DNA from: Piscibacillus salipiscarius JCM 13188
GTDB taxonomy: Bacteria; Bacillota; Bacilli; Bacillales; Alkalibacillaceae
Length of the DNA: 64,000 bases
Reading direction: 5' to 3'
Assembly (NCBI RefSeq): GCF_001311865.1
Contig: NZ_BBCD01000009.1
Location: forward strand, 39,785-103,784
Part shown: one piece after another, positions 43,503 to 53,039 of the stretch
How positions within the stretch are numbered: position 1 is the first letter of the stretch
Layout of the letters: each line of letters opens with the position of its first letter
Program-made: the position numbers and the translations under genes
Notes under the pieces: generated by a model
Databases searched by the model: none
What the model was told of the DNA's origin: nothing
What the model saw: the letters and a program-made list of their open reading frames with translations, nothing else

Positions 43503-43753
43503 TTTTATCTCCCCCCAAATTGATTATCATTATTTGAATTACTTAAATTGTGACTCTTCGAATTTTTATCAGATGTAATTTCTTGCATTTTCAATCTTCG
43601 ACAAAAAATGTATATTTCCTTTATTATTTATTAGGCTCCTAACAGTCTAAAATTTATGTATCGATACTTCTCCATTCACCTCCCCACATCTTAAACCATA
43701 CAATATTATGTTCTTATCTTTATATTACACACTTTATTTTGAGGTGATCGAAG
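43503..43753. other. Divergent spacer between the defence-like block and the cortex hydrolase
   Basis: AT-rich and without a gene. It must hold the promoter of the nuclease gene on the minus strand and that of the hydrolase on the plus strand. I see no clear operator. Confidence 0.4.
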
Positions 43754-44194
43754 TTGGCAAGAGTGGCTTATAATGAAAATGATGTTAATTTAGTTGCGAG
43801 AATGATGAGAGCTGAAGCTGTTGGTGAAGGCCGGTTAGGTATGCTCATGGTCGGGAATGTGATTGTGAACCGGACTGCTGCGGATTGTTTAGATTTTGAA
43901 GATTTAAGGTCGATTGAGGATGTCATCTATCAAGTACAAGGCGGGAACTACTCATTTGAAGCTGTTCAAAAAGGGAATATGTTTTATTATCGCGCTAGAG
44001 GGACAGAGAAAAAATTGGCTCGGCAGGTATTAGATTACTGGAGACAGCACCCTGCTCAGTATGCTCTTTGGTATTTTAACCCGTATGGTCAGTGCCCTTC
44101 GACGTGGTTCGGTCAGCCATTTACAGGGCAGTATAAAGAACATTGTTACTACGAACCACAAGCAGGCACATGCGCAAGTGTTTATCGCTTTTAA
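43754..44194 (+). CDS. Spore cortex-lytic / cell wall hydrolase, SleB/CwlJ family
   Basis: An intact 146-residue hydrolase of the SleB family, CwlJ-like in lacking a signal peptide and a peptidoglycan-binding domain. Signature parts are VARMMRAEAVGEGRLGMLMVGNVIVNR, with the catalytic glutamate in RAEAVGE, and the LWYFNPYGQCPSTWFGQPFTG segment. CwlJ enzymes cut cortex peptidoglycan during germination. It starts with TTG after GAGGTG. Its presence suggests the organism makes endospores. Confidence 0.88.
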   Translation: MARVAYNENDVNLVARMMRAEAVGEGRLGMLMVGNVIVNRTAADCLDFEDLRSIEDVIYQVQGGNYSFEAVQKGNMFYYRARGTEKKLARQVLDYWRQHPAQYALWYFNPYGQCPSTWFGQPFTGQYKEHCYYEPQAGTCASVYRF

Positions 44195-44202
44195 TTTAAA
44201 TA

Positions 44203-44228
44203 GGAGCAGGTTCTTAAAACACTGCTCC
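44203..44228. terminator. Weak hairpin between convergent genes
   Basis: GGAGCAG pairs with CTGCTCC around a 12-base loop, followed by GTTAAATTTT. It lies between the cortex hydrolase and the cation-efflux gene, which converge. Confidence 0.5.
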
Positions 44229-44240
44229 GTTAAATTTTAA

Positions 44241-45188
44241 TTAATGTTGATGACCATGTCCTGTTGATTCATCTTTGTTCTGACACATCACTGAACTGTC
44301 ATGAGGATGATCTTCGCACTCTAACTGGATCGTGACGTGGCCAATATCTTTATGCTGAAGTTCAAGTTCAACTTCTGTTAGAAGGTCTTGGCACTCGTAG
44401 ATTGACAACTGTCCGTCGACAACAGCATGGCAAGATAAAGCGTTTTTTCCCGCTTGTAATGCTCCACACATGCAGGTCGTGAATGCCCATAATCCCTTTG
44501 ACATTTTCAATGGTTTTAATCACATCATCTAACTCAATATTTTTAGGCGTCCCCTCCATCAGCACGTGAATAGATTCCTTTGTGACACGCCATCCACTAA
44601 TTAGGACAAGTATGGCAACGATAACGCTCGCAACTGGATCCGCCCATCCCCAGTTAAAGAAGATGATGAGTAATGCAGCAGTAATTGCCCCAACAGAACC
44701 AAGTAAGTCACCTAATACGTGAAGGAAGGCAGCGCGTAAGTTTAAGTTATCCTCTGTATCTCCTTGCCTCATTAAGATCCATGCAACCAGAATGTTTACT
44801 AACAAACCTAGTGTTGCAATGATCAACATGCCTGTTGACGCAACATCAGGTGGATTTGTAAAACGTTGATAAGCTTCATAGAAGATATAAAGCGAAATCA
44901 GAACGAGCGTCACACCATTAAAGACAGCTGCTAAGATTTCAAATCGTTTATACCCATACGTTTTACTATAGTCCGCTACTTTCTCTCCAAGCGTAAAAGC
45001 AAGTAAACCAATCCCTAGAGAGATGGAGTCACTAAGCATGTGCCCGGCATCTGATAAAAGGGCTAGACTGTTTGTGATAAAACCGCCAATCGCTTCAACG
45101 ATCATAAAACCAGTAATAATGAAAAAACTAATCATTAACGCTTTTTATTGGCACCATGTGTATGATCATGACCATGATCGTGTCCCAT
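44241..45188 (-). CDS. czcD: Cation diffusion facilitator (Zn/Cd/Co efflux), CzcD-like (two frameshifts)
   Basis: A six-helix cation/proton antiporter of about 315 residues. The start at 45188 (GGAGG upstream) gives the histidine-rich leader MGHDHGHDHTHGANKK; a missing A near 45140 hides it. Metal-site helices follow: LSDAGHMLSDSISL and AAFLHVLGDLLGSVGA. A further shift near 44435 leads to the cytoplasmic domain (SCHAVVDGQL...) and a His-rich tail STGHGHQH. It lies 14 bases after an ArsR-type regulator, a standard metal-efflux operon. Confidence 0.92.
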
Positions 45189-45201
45189 GATTTATCCTCC
45201 T

Positions 45202-45525
45202 TTAACTGTGCAATGCGTGCTTAATCGTTTGTTCAAGTACATTCATCACATGCTCATCATCATGTGAATAATAAAGCGTCGTGCCTTCTCTTCGGTATTT
45301 AACTAGACGTAAATTTTTTAAGAAACGAAGCTGATGTGAAACGGTCGATTGTCTTAAACTGAGCGTTTCCGCAATTTGATTCACGGAATATTCATTTTCA
45401 AAAAGCAAATGAAGAATGCGAACCCGGGTCGGGTCTCCAAGAGCTTTAAACGTTTGCGAGACGACAAATAACGTCTCTTCATCTAAATCGTTATACTCAA
45501 ACTCAGATTGGTCTTCATTAGACAT
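45202..45525 (-). CDS. czrA: ArsR/SmtB family zinc-type repressor, CzrA-like
   Basis: An intact 107-residue winged-helix repressor: [42 protein letters not shown]. The last helix has [17 protein letters not shown], giving Asp-x-His then His-x-x-His with spacings 2, 13 and 16. This matches the alpha-5 zinc site of CzrA (D84, H86, H97, H100). The alpha-3 Cys motif of ArsR/CadC is absent. It is expected to repress the efflux operon until zinc or cobalt binds. Confidence 0.92.
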   Translation of the reverse strand: MSNEDQSEFEYNDLDEETLFVVSQTFKALGDPTRVRILHLLFENEYSVNQIAETLSLRQSTVSHQLRFLKNLRLVKYRREGTTLYYSHDDEHVMNVLEQTIKHALHS

Positions 45526-45547
45526 TTTTAAAACCTCCTGTTAAGGT

Positions 45548-45585
45548 CCTTATATGTGTATATTAGTATATGTTCATATTTTATA
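45548..45585. promoter_or_regulatory. Possible CzrA operator
   Basis: The AT-rich region before the repressor contains TATATGTGTATATTAGTATA and TATATGTTCATA, which resemble imperfect halves of a CzrA-type dyad. The match is partial. Confidence 0.4.
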
Positions 45586-45671
45586 AATGATAGTCGAAAT
45601 AGTCAAATAATACAAAAAATGAACAATCCCACGAGGAGACTGTTCATTCTAAGTTTAAGTTATGTTTCTTC

Positions 45672-46114
45672 CTATAAAATTAGCGGATGGTGCTTAAGGC
45701 CAAGTTCTCTTGACCAGATCGATAGCTGGCCGATATGGTGAATTTCATGGGCAACGATATGGTGAACGATCTCATCAGCAGTATACGCTTCATCGTCCCA
45801 TGGCACCGTGACTACTTTACCTTTTAAGTCATCTAGATTTGTTTCCAGAAAATCGTTGATGTCTTTTCGGAACTCATCTGATAGTGATTTTAATTTCTCT
45901 GGCGTTTTATAATTTTCAAAGTGAATGACTAAATCGCCTTTACCTTGAATGCCCCGTACCCAGCTGTATTCCACATCTATAATATGAAAAAGTGTGTACA
46001 AAATACTGCCGACTCCACCTACCTCGTTTTTAACAGTTCTTCCAAGGTCAGCTGTTCGCACCAATCAAACCATTCATCTCGAACCTGCCAGTTATATTTA
46101 AGAAATTTAATCAT
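45672..46114 (-). CDS. DinB family protein (one frameshift)
   Basis: A four-helix-bundle DinB/YfiT-like protein of about 147 residues. The start at 46114 reads MIKFLKYNWQVRDEWFDW; an extra A near 46030 shifts the frame to NEVGGVGSILYTLFHIIDVEYSW. The metal-site histidines appear in TLFHIID and VAHEIHHIGQLSIW. Family members are metal-dependent transferases, for example with bacillithiol; the partner is unknown. Confidence 0.85.
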
Positions 46115-46187
46115 TGTCTTAACCCCCTAATTGTTGCCCACGCTTCATAAAAGTTTTTCAAAGATGAAAAGTAATTATATTTATCAC

Positions 46188-46628
46188 TCATGATAGTTTA
46201 TAAGATTGGTCTCGAACCACAACAGTTTCGGGATTAAAACAGATTAATACATTATCCTCGTCAAACCTTTTGAAACGTCTATCCCACTGATCCATCTCTG
46301 GACCCAAGTATCGAGCTAGCAACTGGTTAGCAATTTTTCTATCAAAAGTTTCTACCGTAGCTCTTCCTCTAAATCCTGCATGTAAAAACGAACCTGTCTC
46401 TTGATTAAAATCAACAATACCAATAGCACATTTTGAATTTCTTCTAATCCTTTTTGGAAATGTATCTGAAGCAGTACCGATTATCCATAATCTGTTGTTA
46501 TACCACAAAAACCAAACTGGTGAATCCTTAGGAGTATCTTCTTCAACTGTAGATAAGTGGGCCACCAAAGGTTTCGAAAGCAATTCTTCTAAATCAAAGC
46601 TTTTACGAGTATCTTTAATAACTTTCAT
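46188..46628 (-). CDS. Pyridoxamine 5'-phosphate oxidase-like FMN protein
   Basis: An intact protein of about 146 residues with the split-barrel PPOX fold: LLSKPLVAHLSTVEEDTPKDSPVWFLW, LWIIGTASDTFPKRIRRN and AGFRGRATVETFD. Such proteins bind FMN or F420/heme and reduce or sequester small compounds. The ATG at 46628 follows AAGGGGG. Substrate unknown. Confidence 0.8.
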   Translation of the reverse strand: MKVIKDTRKSFDLEELLSKPLVAHLSTVEEDTPKDSPVWFLWYNNRLWIIGTASDTFPKRIRRNSKCAIGIVDFNQETGSFLHAGFRGRATVETFDRKIANQLLARYLGPEMDQWDRRFKRFDEDNVLICFNPETVVVRDQSYKLS

Positions 46629-46656
46629 CTTAACCCCCTTACAAGTCAAACAAACA

Positions 46657-47574
46657 TCACTTTTTCACAGCATGAACGTAATGAATGGTTTCAAAAGCCT
46701 TTAAGTAGTCGTTTCTATTACTAAAATATAGCTCATTTATTTTACTCGGCTCAAGATGTTCATAGATTAGCAAACCGACTGCTTCTAGAAATTTCTCTAA
46801 TTCTGTATAAGAAAAACTAGTTTTCATCGGTTCCCCGCTTGCAGCTGCCATTTTAACCATGTTTTCGACTCTATTAGAATATCCCTTTTCCGTAAATAAC
46901 GTTTCATCGCCATAATCAAATACAATCGAACTACCATTAGGAACTTTGTTAAACAGATGAGCAATTAATTTCGAGGTCTCTTCTTTAGTTAAATAATAAG
47001 AAACTCCTAAAAGGCTAAAAAATGTCTTTTTATTTACATCAAATCCTTGATTAATTAGATCTTTATCAGAAAACGTTTTAGTGAAATCCATTGGGATGAA
47101 GTGAAGATGACTTGGAATGTTAAATCCTGCTTCTTTTAATCTATGCTTTTTGAATTCTTGTGTAGGTGGGTAATCTATCTCGAAGATGTCTAGAGTTGTC
47201 TCCAGTTCGGGATGCCGATAGCTAAACGTATCTAAGCCTGCCCCTAAATTTACATATTGTTCTACGCCGAGATCAACTTCATTGAGCAATACTTTTTCTG
47301 CGTAAGCCGCACGAGCCAAAGGTGTTGGGGAAAGCTGAACTTGAGTAATCCATTTTAATATTTCTTCTTTGTTCTCTTTTAGTTTTTGCGCAATATCTGG
47401 GTTGAAGAATTGAACGCCTTGTAACATATTCTCCTTAATGTTATTAAACTCCTCTTGAGTGATTAAATCCTTAACGACATAATCATCAAAGATTTTAAGT
47501 GAGTCAAACCGGCTGTGATACGCTCTACCAAAAGCAGAAATTAATGAGGTCATACTGGACTTATTTTCTTTCAT
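46657..47574 (-). CDS. Class I SAM-dependent methyltransferase, LCM-like (TIGR00027 type)
   Basis: An intact protein of about 305 residues. The SAM motif region is EQYVNLGAGLDTFSYR, followed by FEIDYPPTQEFKKHRL and KTFFSLLGVSYYLTKEE, typical of the leucine-carboxyl-methyltransferase-like family. Targets in bacteria are often polyketides or unknown. The start at 47574 follows GAGGAG. A hairpin with a T run ends 15 bases before this, so read-through may be controlled. Confidence 0.85.
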   Translation of the reverse strand: MKENKSSMTSLISAFGRAYHSRFDSLKIFDDYVVKDLITQEEFNNIKENMLQGVQFFNPDIAQKLKENKEEILKWITQVQLSPTPLARAAYAEKVLLNEVDLGVEQYVNLGAGLDTFSYRHPELETTLDIFEIDYPPTQEFKKHRLKEAGFNIPSHLHFIPMDFTKTFSDKDLINQGFDVNKKTFFSLLGVSYYLTKEETSKLIAHLFNKVPNGSSIVFDYGDETLFTEKGYSNRVENMVKMAAASGEPMKTSFSYTELEKFLEAVGLLIYEHLEPSKINELYFSNRNDYLKAFETIHYVHAVKK

Positions 47575-47589
47575 AGACACACTCCTCAA

Positions 47590-47625
47590 ACAAAAATAGG
47601 ATTCCCCTGGCCAGGAGAATCCTAT
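47590..47625 (-). terminator. Attenuator-like hairpin in the methyltransferase leader
   Basis: On the minus strand ATAGGATTCTCCTGG pairs with CCAGGGGAATCCTAT with a single mismatch, followed by TTTTTG. It lies directly in front of the methyltransferase ribosome site, after the probable transcription start. Confidence 0.7.
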
Positions 47626-47733
47626 TATATACTTTTATTATTTAATTGTAAATTATAGCATAAATAGATTTTGTCAAATATTTCGCTTCTCATTATAACC
47701 GTGATAAGTAATATCTAATTATTAACAATAGAT

Positions 47734-48408
47734 TTATATCTCCCCGATTTTATCCGCTGAAATAATTGAAAGAAATATACTGAGAGCTCCCATTATACAT
47801 AGGACTGTAATGACTAAATCATAATTAAGGTTTATCAGTTGTGCAAAGTGTGTTTGCATCAAGACAATCGCACAAATCACAGTTGGAATCGTCATTCTTT
47901 TCCAAATCCCAAAGTAAAAAAGCGGAATAAAAGTAATTAACGTAATTACTAGAGAACGAACAATCATCTGATTAAGAAAGGTAGTTAAGTCTGTACGAGT
48001 CAGATTCCCTTTAATTATTGGCTGAACTTGATCAATTAAATAAGTCACTGTTCCAGTTAACAAATACGAAACCATGGTGAGAAGAAATACAAACGTTGCT
48101 ATAAAAAGTATTTTCGCAGCAAATAATTTCTGCCTGCTTATTGGATACCTAAAAGATAAAGAAATAGTTTTATTCTTATATTCATCAATAAATACCTGGG
48201 TAATCAATGATGCTCCAAATAAGATAAAACCTTTTTGAATTTCTGAGATCAAGTCAATAACGGTAGCATAGTTCTGACCAAAATCAGTACTAACAGCTTT
48301 TATAAAAAATACTGGCAAGAACATTAATATCAAAGTATAGATAATCACTTCACTTATGACTGACTTTTGTTTTAGTTTCTTCCACTCTAATTGCATTAAT
48401 TTAATCAT
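47734..48408 (-). CDS. ABC-2 type permease, bacitracin/lantibiotic-immunity-like
   Basis: An intact 224-residue membrane subunit with six helices and an N-terminus (MIKLMQLEWKKLKQKSVI) typical of BcrB/SpaE-like ABC-2 permeases. It overlaps the ATPase gene by eight bases. With the ATPase and the adjoining two-component system it forms a likely envelope-stress or antimicrobial-peptide resistance exporter. Exact substrate unknown. Confidence 0.78.
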   Translation of the reverse strand: MIKLMQLEWKKLKQKSVISEVIIYTLILMFLPVFFIKAVSTDFGQNYATVIDLISEIQKGFILFGASLITQVFIDEYKNKTISLSFRYPISRQKLFAAKILFIATFVFLLTMVSYLLTGTVTYLIDQVQPIIKGNLTRTDLTTFLNQMIVRSLVITLITFIPLFYFGIWKRMTIPTVICAIVLMQTHFAQLINLNYDLVITVLCIMGALSIFLSIISADKIGEI

Positions 48409-49323
48409 TTATATCACCTCCATTAATAAGATGATAAAAATAGTCTTCCAGCGAGTTGGAGTGTCTCCGAATTTCTTCAATCTCTAAATCATGAAGTAAA
48501 AGCATTTTTGAAATATCGCTTTGCGTATAAGTCATATCATAAATACGAATTTTTCGTTTTTCTAAGACTTTCATGTTGTGAATATGAAGTTCATTCTCTA
48601 ATAAATAAACGGCTCGCGTGACATCACTGACCTCAAGCTCAATATAGTCAGAACGTGCTTTTCGAACATCTGTCATCGTTATTTCGTTTAGTAATTTGCC
48701 TTGATGAATTATACCTACTCTATCAACAATTTGCTCTAATTCTCCTAATATGTGACTCGAAAGTACAAACGTCATCCCATATTCCTTATTCAGCATCCGA
48801 ATTAAGTGTCGCATATCTTTAATTCCAATTGGATCTAACCCATTGTCGGTTCATCCAAAATAATTAATTCAGGCTTTGTTATGATGGCTCTCGCAATTCC
48901 AAGCCGCTGCTTCATTCCAAGCGAAAAATCCTTTACTACTTTGTCTTCAATTCCTTTTAAGTTTACCAATTGCAGTGCTTGTTTCATGTCATTTTCATCA
49001 TAAAATCCTAAATACTCACAATGTAGCTTCAAATTATCGAATGCCGTTAAATGCTCAAAAAATACTGGATAATCAATAATACTTCCAACTTTAGTTAGCA
49101 AGGAATTTGTTTTTGGTGAGCCTCTCATTAAATAGCAATATTTCCCCTTTTGAAGGATTGTTTAGTCCCGTAAGCATCTTCATAATCGTTGTTTTACCTG
49201 CACCATTTTGACCAAGAAGGCCGTAAATTTCACCTTTATTAATCAAAATATTTATATCTGAAACAAGTTCCTTCCCTTTGGCTTTTTCGTTAGATTATTA
49301 GTCTGAATGACATATTCCATCAT
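48401..49323 (-). CDS. ABC transporter ATPase, BcrA-like (frameshifts)
   Basis: About 307 residues. Walker A LLGQNGAGKTT, signature FSLGMKQRLGIARA, Walker B LIILDEPTMGLDP and switch LSSHILGELEQ, followed by the BcrA-type C-terminal extension (YIELEVSDVTRAVYLL). Frames change near 49290, 49130 and 48825. The start at 49323 (ATGATG) follows AAAGGG. It is coupled to the permease gene. Confidence 0.85.
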
Positions 49324-49462
49324 CTCATCCCTTTCATTCGGCTATCTTAATCATAATGGTTAAAAACAACTTTTTTCTTACTTGTTCCTTACAAATTCCT
49401 TAAGTTTATTATTTATTCATAAAGAAAAGAGGTAATTCTTTATGAACACCTCTTTGAGACCT

Positions 49463-50398
49463 CTAATATGTTACCCGCTTAAAAATGCATGTGAATACCG
49501 TTTTTTCGAACGGTTTACTAACTAGCTTAATCTCACCGTTCATCTCCTCTATTAAACGTTTCGTAATACTTAAGCCCAGACCACTACCCTGAAATTCAGG
49601 ATTTCTCGCATCATCTAGGGTATATAGCCTTTCGAACACACGGTTCTGATGTTTTTCAGCTATACCTTTACCTTGATCCCAAATATCAATAGCTATATTT
49701 TCGCCTTGTTCTCGAATCGTTAACCCAACCACGTCACCATCACTACCGTAACGAATTGCGTTAGATATTAAATTGTTCAGAATCTGATTCAACGCATTTT
49801 CATTACCGAGAATAAAGTAATCCTGTTCTGGAATATCGACCTTAACTTGAAGACCTTTTGACTGCACTAAATGATAAAAGTCTAATACGTTCTTCCGGCA
49901 AATTTCGTTAATCGATAAACGACTCATCGGAAAATCAACATCACCTGACTCAAGTTTGACAAGGTCAAAAAATTGGTTCATTAAATCGATGACACTTAAT
50001 ATTTTGTCATGAAGACGACCAACGAGTTCTCTTCGCTCTTCTTCTGACAGGTTGTCATCATGTTTTAATTTCTCGACATATCCTAAAATAACGGTTAAAG
50101 GCGTTTTTAAATCATGAGACATATTTGAAATCATCTTTCTTAAACTTTCGTTTGTTCTTGCGAAGTCAGCAGCCACCTTCTGGTTATAGCTTAACAGACG
50201 ATTAATTTGAATAAGCATGTCTCGAACAGAGTGATTATTTGTTTGAAGAAATACTTTTTCAGAGGTTTCCTTCTCAACGATATGAGATAAATTATCGCGT
50301 ATTTGAATAAGCTGCATATTGGTTTGTTTATTTGATAAATATTGAGCACCAATAATGATCAGCAAAACTACTATAATTGAAAATAGTAAAAAATTCAT
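49463..50398 (-). CDS. Sensor histidine kinase
   Basis: An intact 311-residue kinase with a single N-terminal helix and no extracellular domain. It has the phospho-acceptor box MSHDLKTPLT (His95), N box NQILNNLISNAIRYG, G1 DIWDQGKGI and G2 GSGLGLSI. Lack of a sensor domain suggests it gets its signal through the neighbouring ABC transporter or the membrane. It lies three bases after the response regulator gene. Confidence 0.92.
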   Translation of the reverse strand: MNFLLFSIIVVLLIIIGAQYLSNKQTNMQLIQIRDNLSHIVEKETSEKVFLQTNNHSVRDMLIQINRLLSYNQKVAADFARTNESLRKMISNMSHDLKTPLTVILGYVEKLKHDDNLSEEERRELVGRLHDKILSVIDLMNQFFDLVKLESGDVDFPMSRLSINEICRKNVLDFYHLVQSKGLQVKVDIPEQDYFILGNENALNQILNNLISNAIRYGSDGDVVGLTIREQGENIAIDIWDQGKGIAEKHQNRVFERLYTLDDARNPEFQGSGLGLSITKRLIEEMNGEIKLVSKPFEKTVFTCIFKRVTY

Positions 50399-50400
50399 AG

Positions 50401-51096
50401 TTACTCCCCTAATTTATAGCCAATCCCCCAAACCGTTTGAATGTAACTCGGTTTTGAGGGATCTTCTTCAATTTTTTCTCGTAATCTACGAATGTGAACA
50501 TTAATCACATTCTCATTGCCAAAGTAATCATCTTCCCAAATCAACTCATATAGTTGCTCTTTTGTAAATACTCTGTTTTGATTCATCATAAAAAGCTTTA
50601 AGATATAAAATTCCTTAGAGGTAAGCTGTATATTTTTCCCGTTTACTTGTGCAGTAAAGGTTTCTAAATTAAGTGTCAGGGCTTTGAATTGAATCATGTT
50701 TGAAGATGAATTTCCACCTGCAGAAACATAGCGTGTTGCTCTTCGAATAGCAGCTTGAACTCTTGCTGTCAGTTCAATTACGGAAAATGGTTTACTGATA
50801 TAATCATCCGCCCCAAAACCGAGACCTAACGTTTTATCGAACTCACTATCTTTTGCTGAAATAATAAGTACTGGAACAACGCTTGTTTCTCTAATTTTTC
50901 TCAGAAACTCCATGCCATTGAGCTTCGGGAGCATTAAATCAAGTAGTACTAAGTCAATTTGTGTAGTTTGAAAAAGTTGAAGCGCCTCTTCCCCGTCAAA
51001 AGCAGTCATCACTGTAAAATGTTCTTGTTCTAAATGGCTTGTAACAAGTTCACTTATTTCTTTGTCGTCTTCTACTATTAAGATCTTCTTTTTCAT
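50401..51096 (-). CDS. OmpR-family response regulator
   Basis: An intact 231-residue regulator. The receiver domain has the acidic pair VEDD, phospho-acceptor LLDLMLP (Asp53), Thr/Ser region LIISAKD and ISKPF lysine. The winged-helix domain has LTSKEFYILKLFMMN and NVINVHIRRLREKI. It pairs with the kinase just downstream and probably controls the nearby ABC exporter, which is transcribed in the same direction. Confidence 0.93.
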   Translation of the reverse strand: MKKKILIVEDDKEISELVTSHLEQEHFTVMTAFDGEEALQLFQTTQIDLVLLDLMLPKLNGMEFLRKIRETSVVPVLIISAKDSEFDKTLGLGFGADDYISKPFSVIELTARVQAAIRRATRYVSAGGNSSSNMIQFKALTLNLETFTAQVNGKNIQLTSKEFYILKLFMMNQNRVFTKEQLYELIWEDDYFGNENVINVHIRRLREKIEEDPSKPSYIQTVWGIGYKLGE

Positions 51097-51159
51097 AATT
51101 AAATTTGACTCCTTTTGTCCAGAACTGTTTCTCCTAATAAAGTGCTTTATCAGAAAAAT

Positions 51160-51653
51160 TTACTTTTCTATCTCATAAATCAACGTATCGAATAGTTCAC
51201 CGTTTGTATAAAGCAGTATAGCCCACACTCCCGCTTCTGGTAGATTAACAGACGACGGTGAATGTGCATCCGCTCCATTATTCTCGCCCGCAAGTCCAAT
51301 CGTCCACCCATTTGTCAGCACTTGGTGTACTTCTTTGTTGCTTTGTGCATACCTACCACCGTTAAATCAACAGCTAGAGGTTCTTCAATTCCCCAGAGGT
51401 GCCACATCCACTTCTGACCTTGATTAACACTCGGCATGTCAACACCTATCACTCCTGATTTATTTTTATTTCCGATGATATTGCCTTGAAATCTTACAGC
51501 TTTATTCTCCCAATCGATTTCCTCAAAATGGCTCTTCTCTACGAATTCAGGTGCATCTTCAGGTAATTGAATCTCTGATTCTTGTGAAGTGCATCCGACC
51601 ACAATCCATGCAAGACTGATAAGAACTAATGCAACCTTTTTAATATTGATCAT
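51160..51653 (-). CDS. Lipoprotein, DUF4871-like (one frameshift)
   Basis: The signal peptide ends with the lipobox cysteine in VVGC (residues ~17-21). The mature protein has KWMWHLWGIEEPLAVDLTVVGMHKAT. After a frame change near 51325 it continues GLAGENNGADAHSPSSVNLP and ends LYTNGELFDTLIYEIEK. The total is about 165 residues. These features match the DUF4871/YhfM group, whose role is unknown. Confidence 0.75.
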
Positions 51654-51659
51654 CTCCTA

Positions 51660-51922
51660 TCAATAAGTGTAACTAAAACTCCTTCCACCTTTCCGCAATG
51701 TCTTTTCCAGAAAAAACGATATCAGTCCAATTAAAAATCCAATCAGCCCTAACCAAAACGTTATATTGGTTATGTTCCAGATATAGTCTGGAGTTAGATT
51801 TTTAACAGCTTGCATCACGTGAACTTCTCCGTTAAATGATGCAAATATGATCACTTTTTCTAATCCACTAAGCGCCATTAACAATACGCCTAGAAAATAA
51901 ACATCAAACTAAGATTCTTCAT
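51660..51922 (-). CDS. Small membrane protein (one frameshift)
   Basis: From the ATG at 51922 (AAAGGAG upstream) comes MKNLSLMFIF; a shift near 51893 continues LGVLLMALSGLEKV. A second helix (ITFWLGLIGFLIGLISFFL) and a basic tail follow. About 87 residues, no family recognised. It lies between the lipoprotein and TIGR02206 genes on the same strand. Confidence 0.62.
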
Positions 51923-51926
51923 TTTA

Positions 51927-52624
51927 TCACTCCTTTGAAGGAATTTTTAACCGGTCTTGAACAGTCAAATACAGCTTCTCCCCGAGCCCAAATAAGATGA
52001 ACGTAACAATTAGTGTGCCTGGTATGTAAAGCCAGTCAGTCAAATTAGGGAAAACTGGTTTATGTTTTAAGTAAAAATAATTGCCATCGACTAATGGGTT
52101 AACCATTAAAACGACCATAAGATAAACGATAAACCATAAGAATGAGAGGTATTTATCGTTTAACCTAACTCTAGCTTGATAGGAAATCATGGCGTAAAAA
52201 GGTAATAACAATGTAATTACATGATTGACAAAGAAGCTTATACCTAATGGATGACTGATGCCGTATACCCGGCTTGGATACAGAAAACTGGTCCACGCAT
52301 ACAAACTAAAAAAGCACAGGACTTTGAATAACTTTTCATTCTTGGTGATTAAATAAATGATGCCTAAAATTGTGTTGATGCGGCTAATATGTAGTGGCAA
52401 TGATTCGGATAGGTCAAAATTCATGATGACTGCGTATGAACCGTAGAGTAGCACCTGCTGCGTGAGACTTAAGATGAGAATGATGATCGTGATGAGTGTT
52501 CGTTTCTTTTTATTTTATGGCGAAAGAAAAACAGACAAAAGCCTATTAACATTAGCCCGGCTATATAAATGAGATGGTCGAATCCAAAGAGTGGAATAAA
52601 TTCGCCACGGCTCAAATTAACCAT
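51927..52624 (-). CDS. TIGR02206 family membrane protein, YwaF-like (one frameshift)
   Basis: About 230 residues with six or seven helices. The front piece (FIPLFGFDHLIYIAGLMLIGF) is in one frame to about 52510; the rest (LPLHISRINTILGIIYLITK, HPLGISFFVNHVITLLLPF) is in another. LPLHxCR-like and GISHP segments are hallmarks of the family, whose function is unknown. The start may be the TTG at 52615, which has GAAGGA at better distance than the ATG at 52624. Confidence 0.75.
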
Positions 52625-52804
52625 TCCTTCTAATATAATCTATTTTAAGTTAACTTTATCATAATTTTCGGTATTTTTTGATATGAACTTATACTGAATT
52701 TAAATTCATCCTAACCCTTGACATTAAATCTCAGTACGTTAACATAAAAACTGTACAAAAACGTTTAAAAATAATTTAACAAACTTACCAAACGTTTGGT
52801 TATG

Positions 52805-52833
52805 TTGAATTAAAGCCGAATCACTATTATAAT
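52805..52833 (+). promoter_or_regulatory. SigA-type promoter of the betaine-binding protein gene
   Basis: TTGAAT (52805-52810) and TATAAT (52828-52833) are 17 bases apart. The start of transcription would be near 52840, leaving a leader of about 200 bases before the ATG at 53040. Confidence 0.78.
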
Positions 52834-52839
52834 CAGTAG

Positions 52840-53039
52840 ATGTGATTCAGGCATGACTCACACTAAAGTGTCATACATCAGTCATCATGATAAGTCATGT
52901 CTATAGTAACGAGTGACTGATCTCTGGTTAGAGATGAGTTTTTATTTGAAACTTTTATTAAAATATTTCTAAACAAATTAACGTTTTGAAGTATTTTAAA
53001 TAAATAACAACAAATTAAAAAAAGGGGAGTTTTTTAATT
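52840..53039 (+). ncRNA. Long structured leader RNA, possible riboswitch or attenuator
   Basis: The leader holds ACAC-TAAA-GTGT within a longer pairing region, ATCAGTCA (52877-52884) that can pair with TGACTGAT (52914-52921), and a hairpin ATCTCT-GGTT-AGAGAT (52920-52935) followed by GAGTTTTTATTT. The last two pairings compete for two bases. The remainder up to the AAAAGGGGAG ribosome site is AT-rich. I cannot match it to a known class. Confidence 0.45.
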
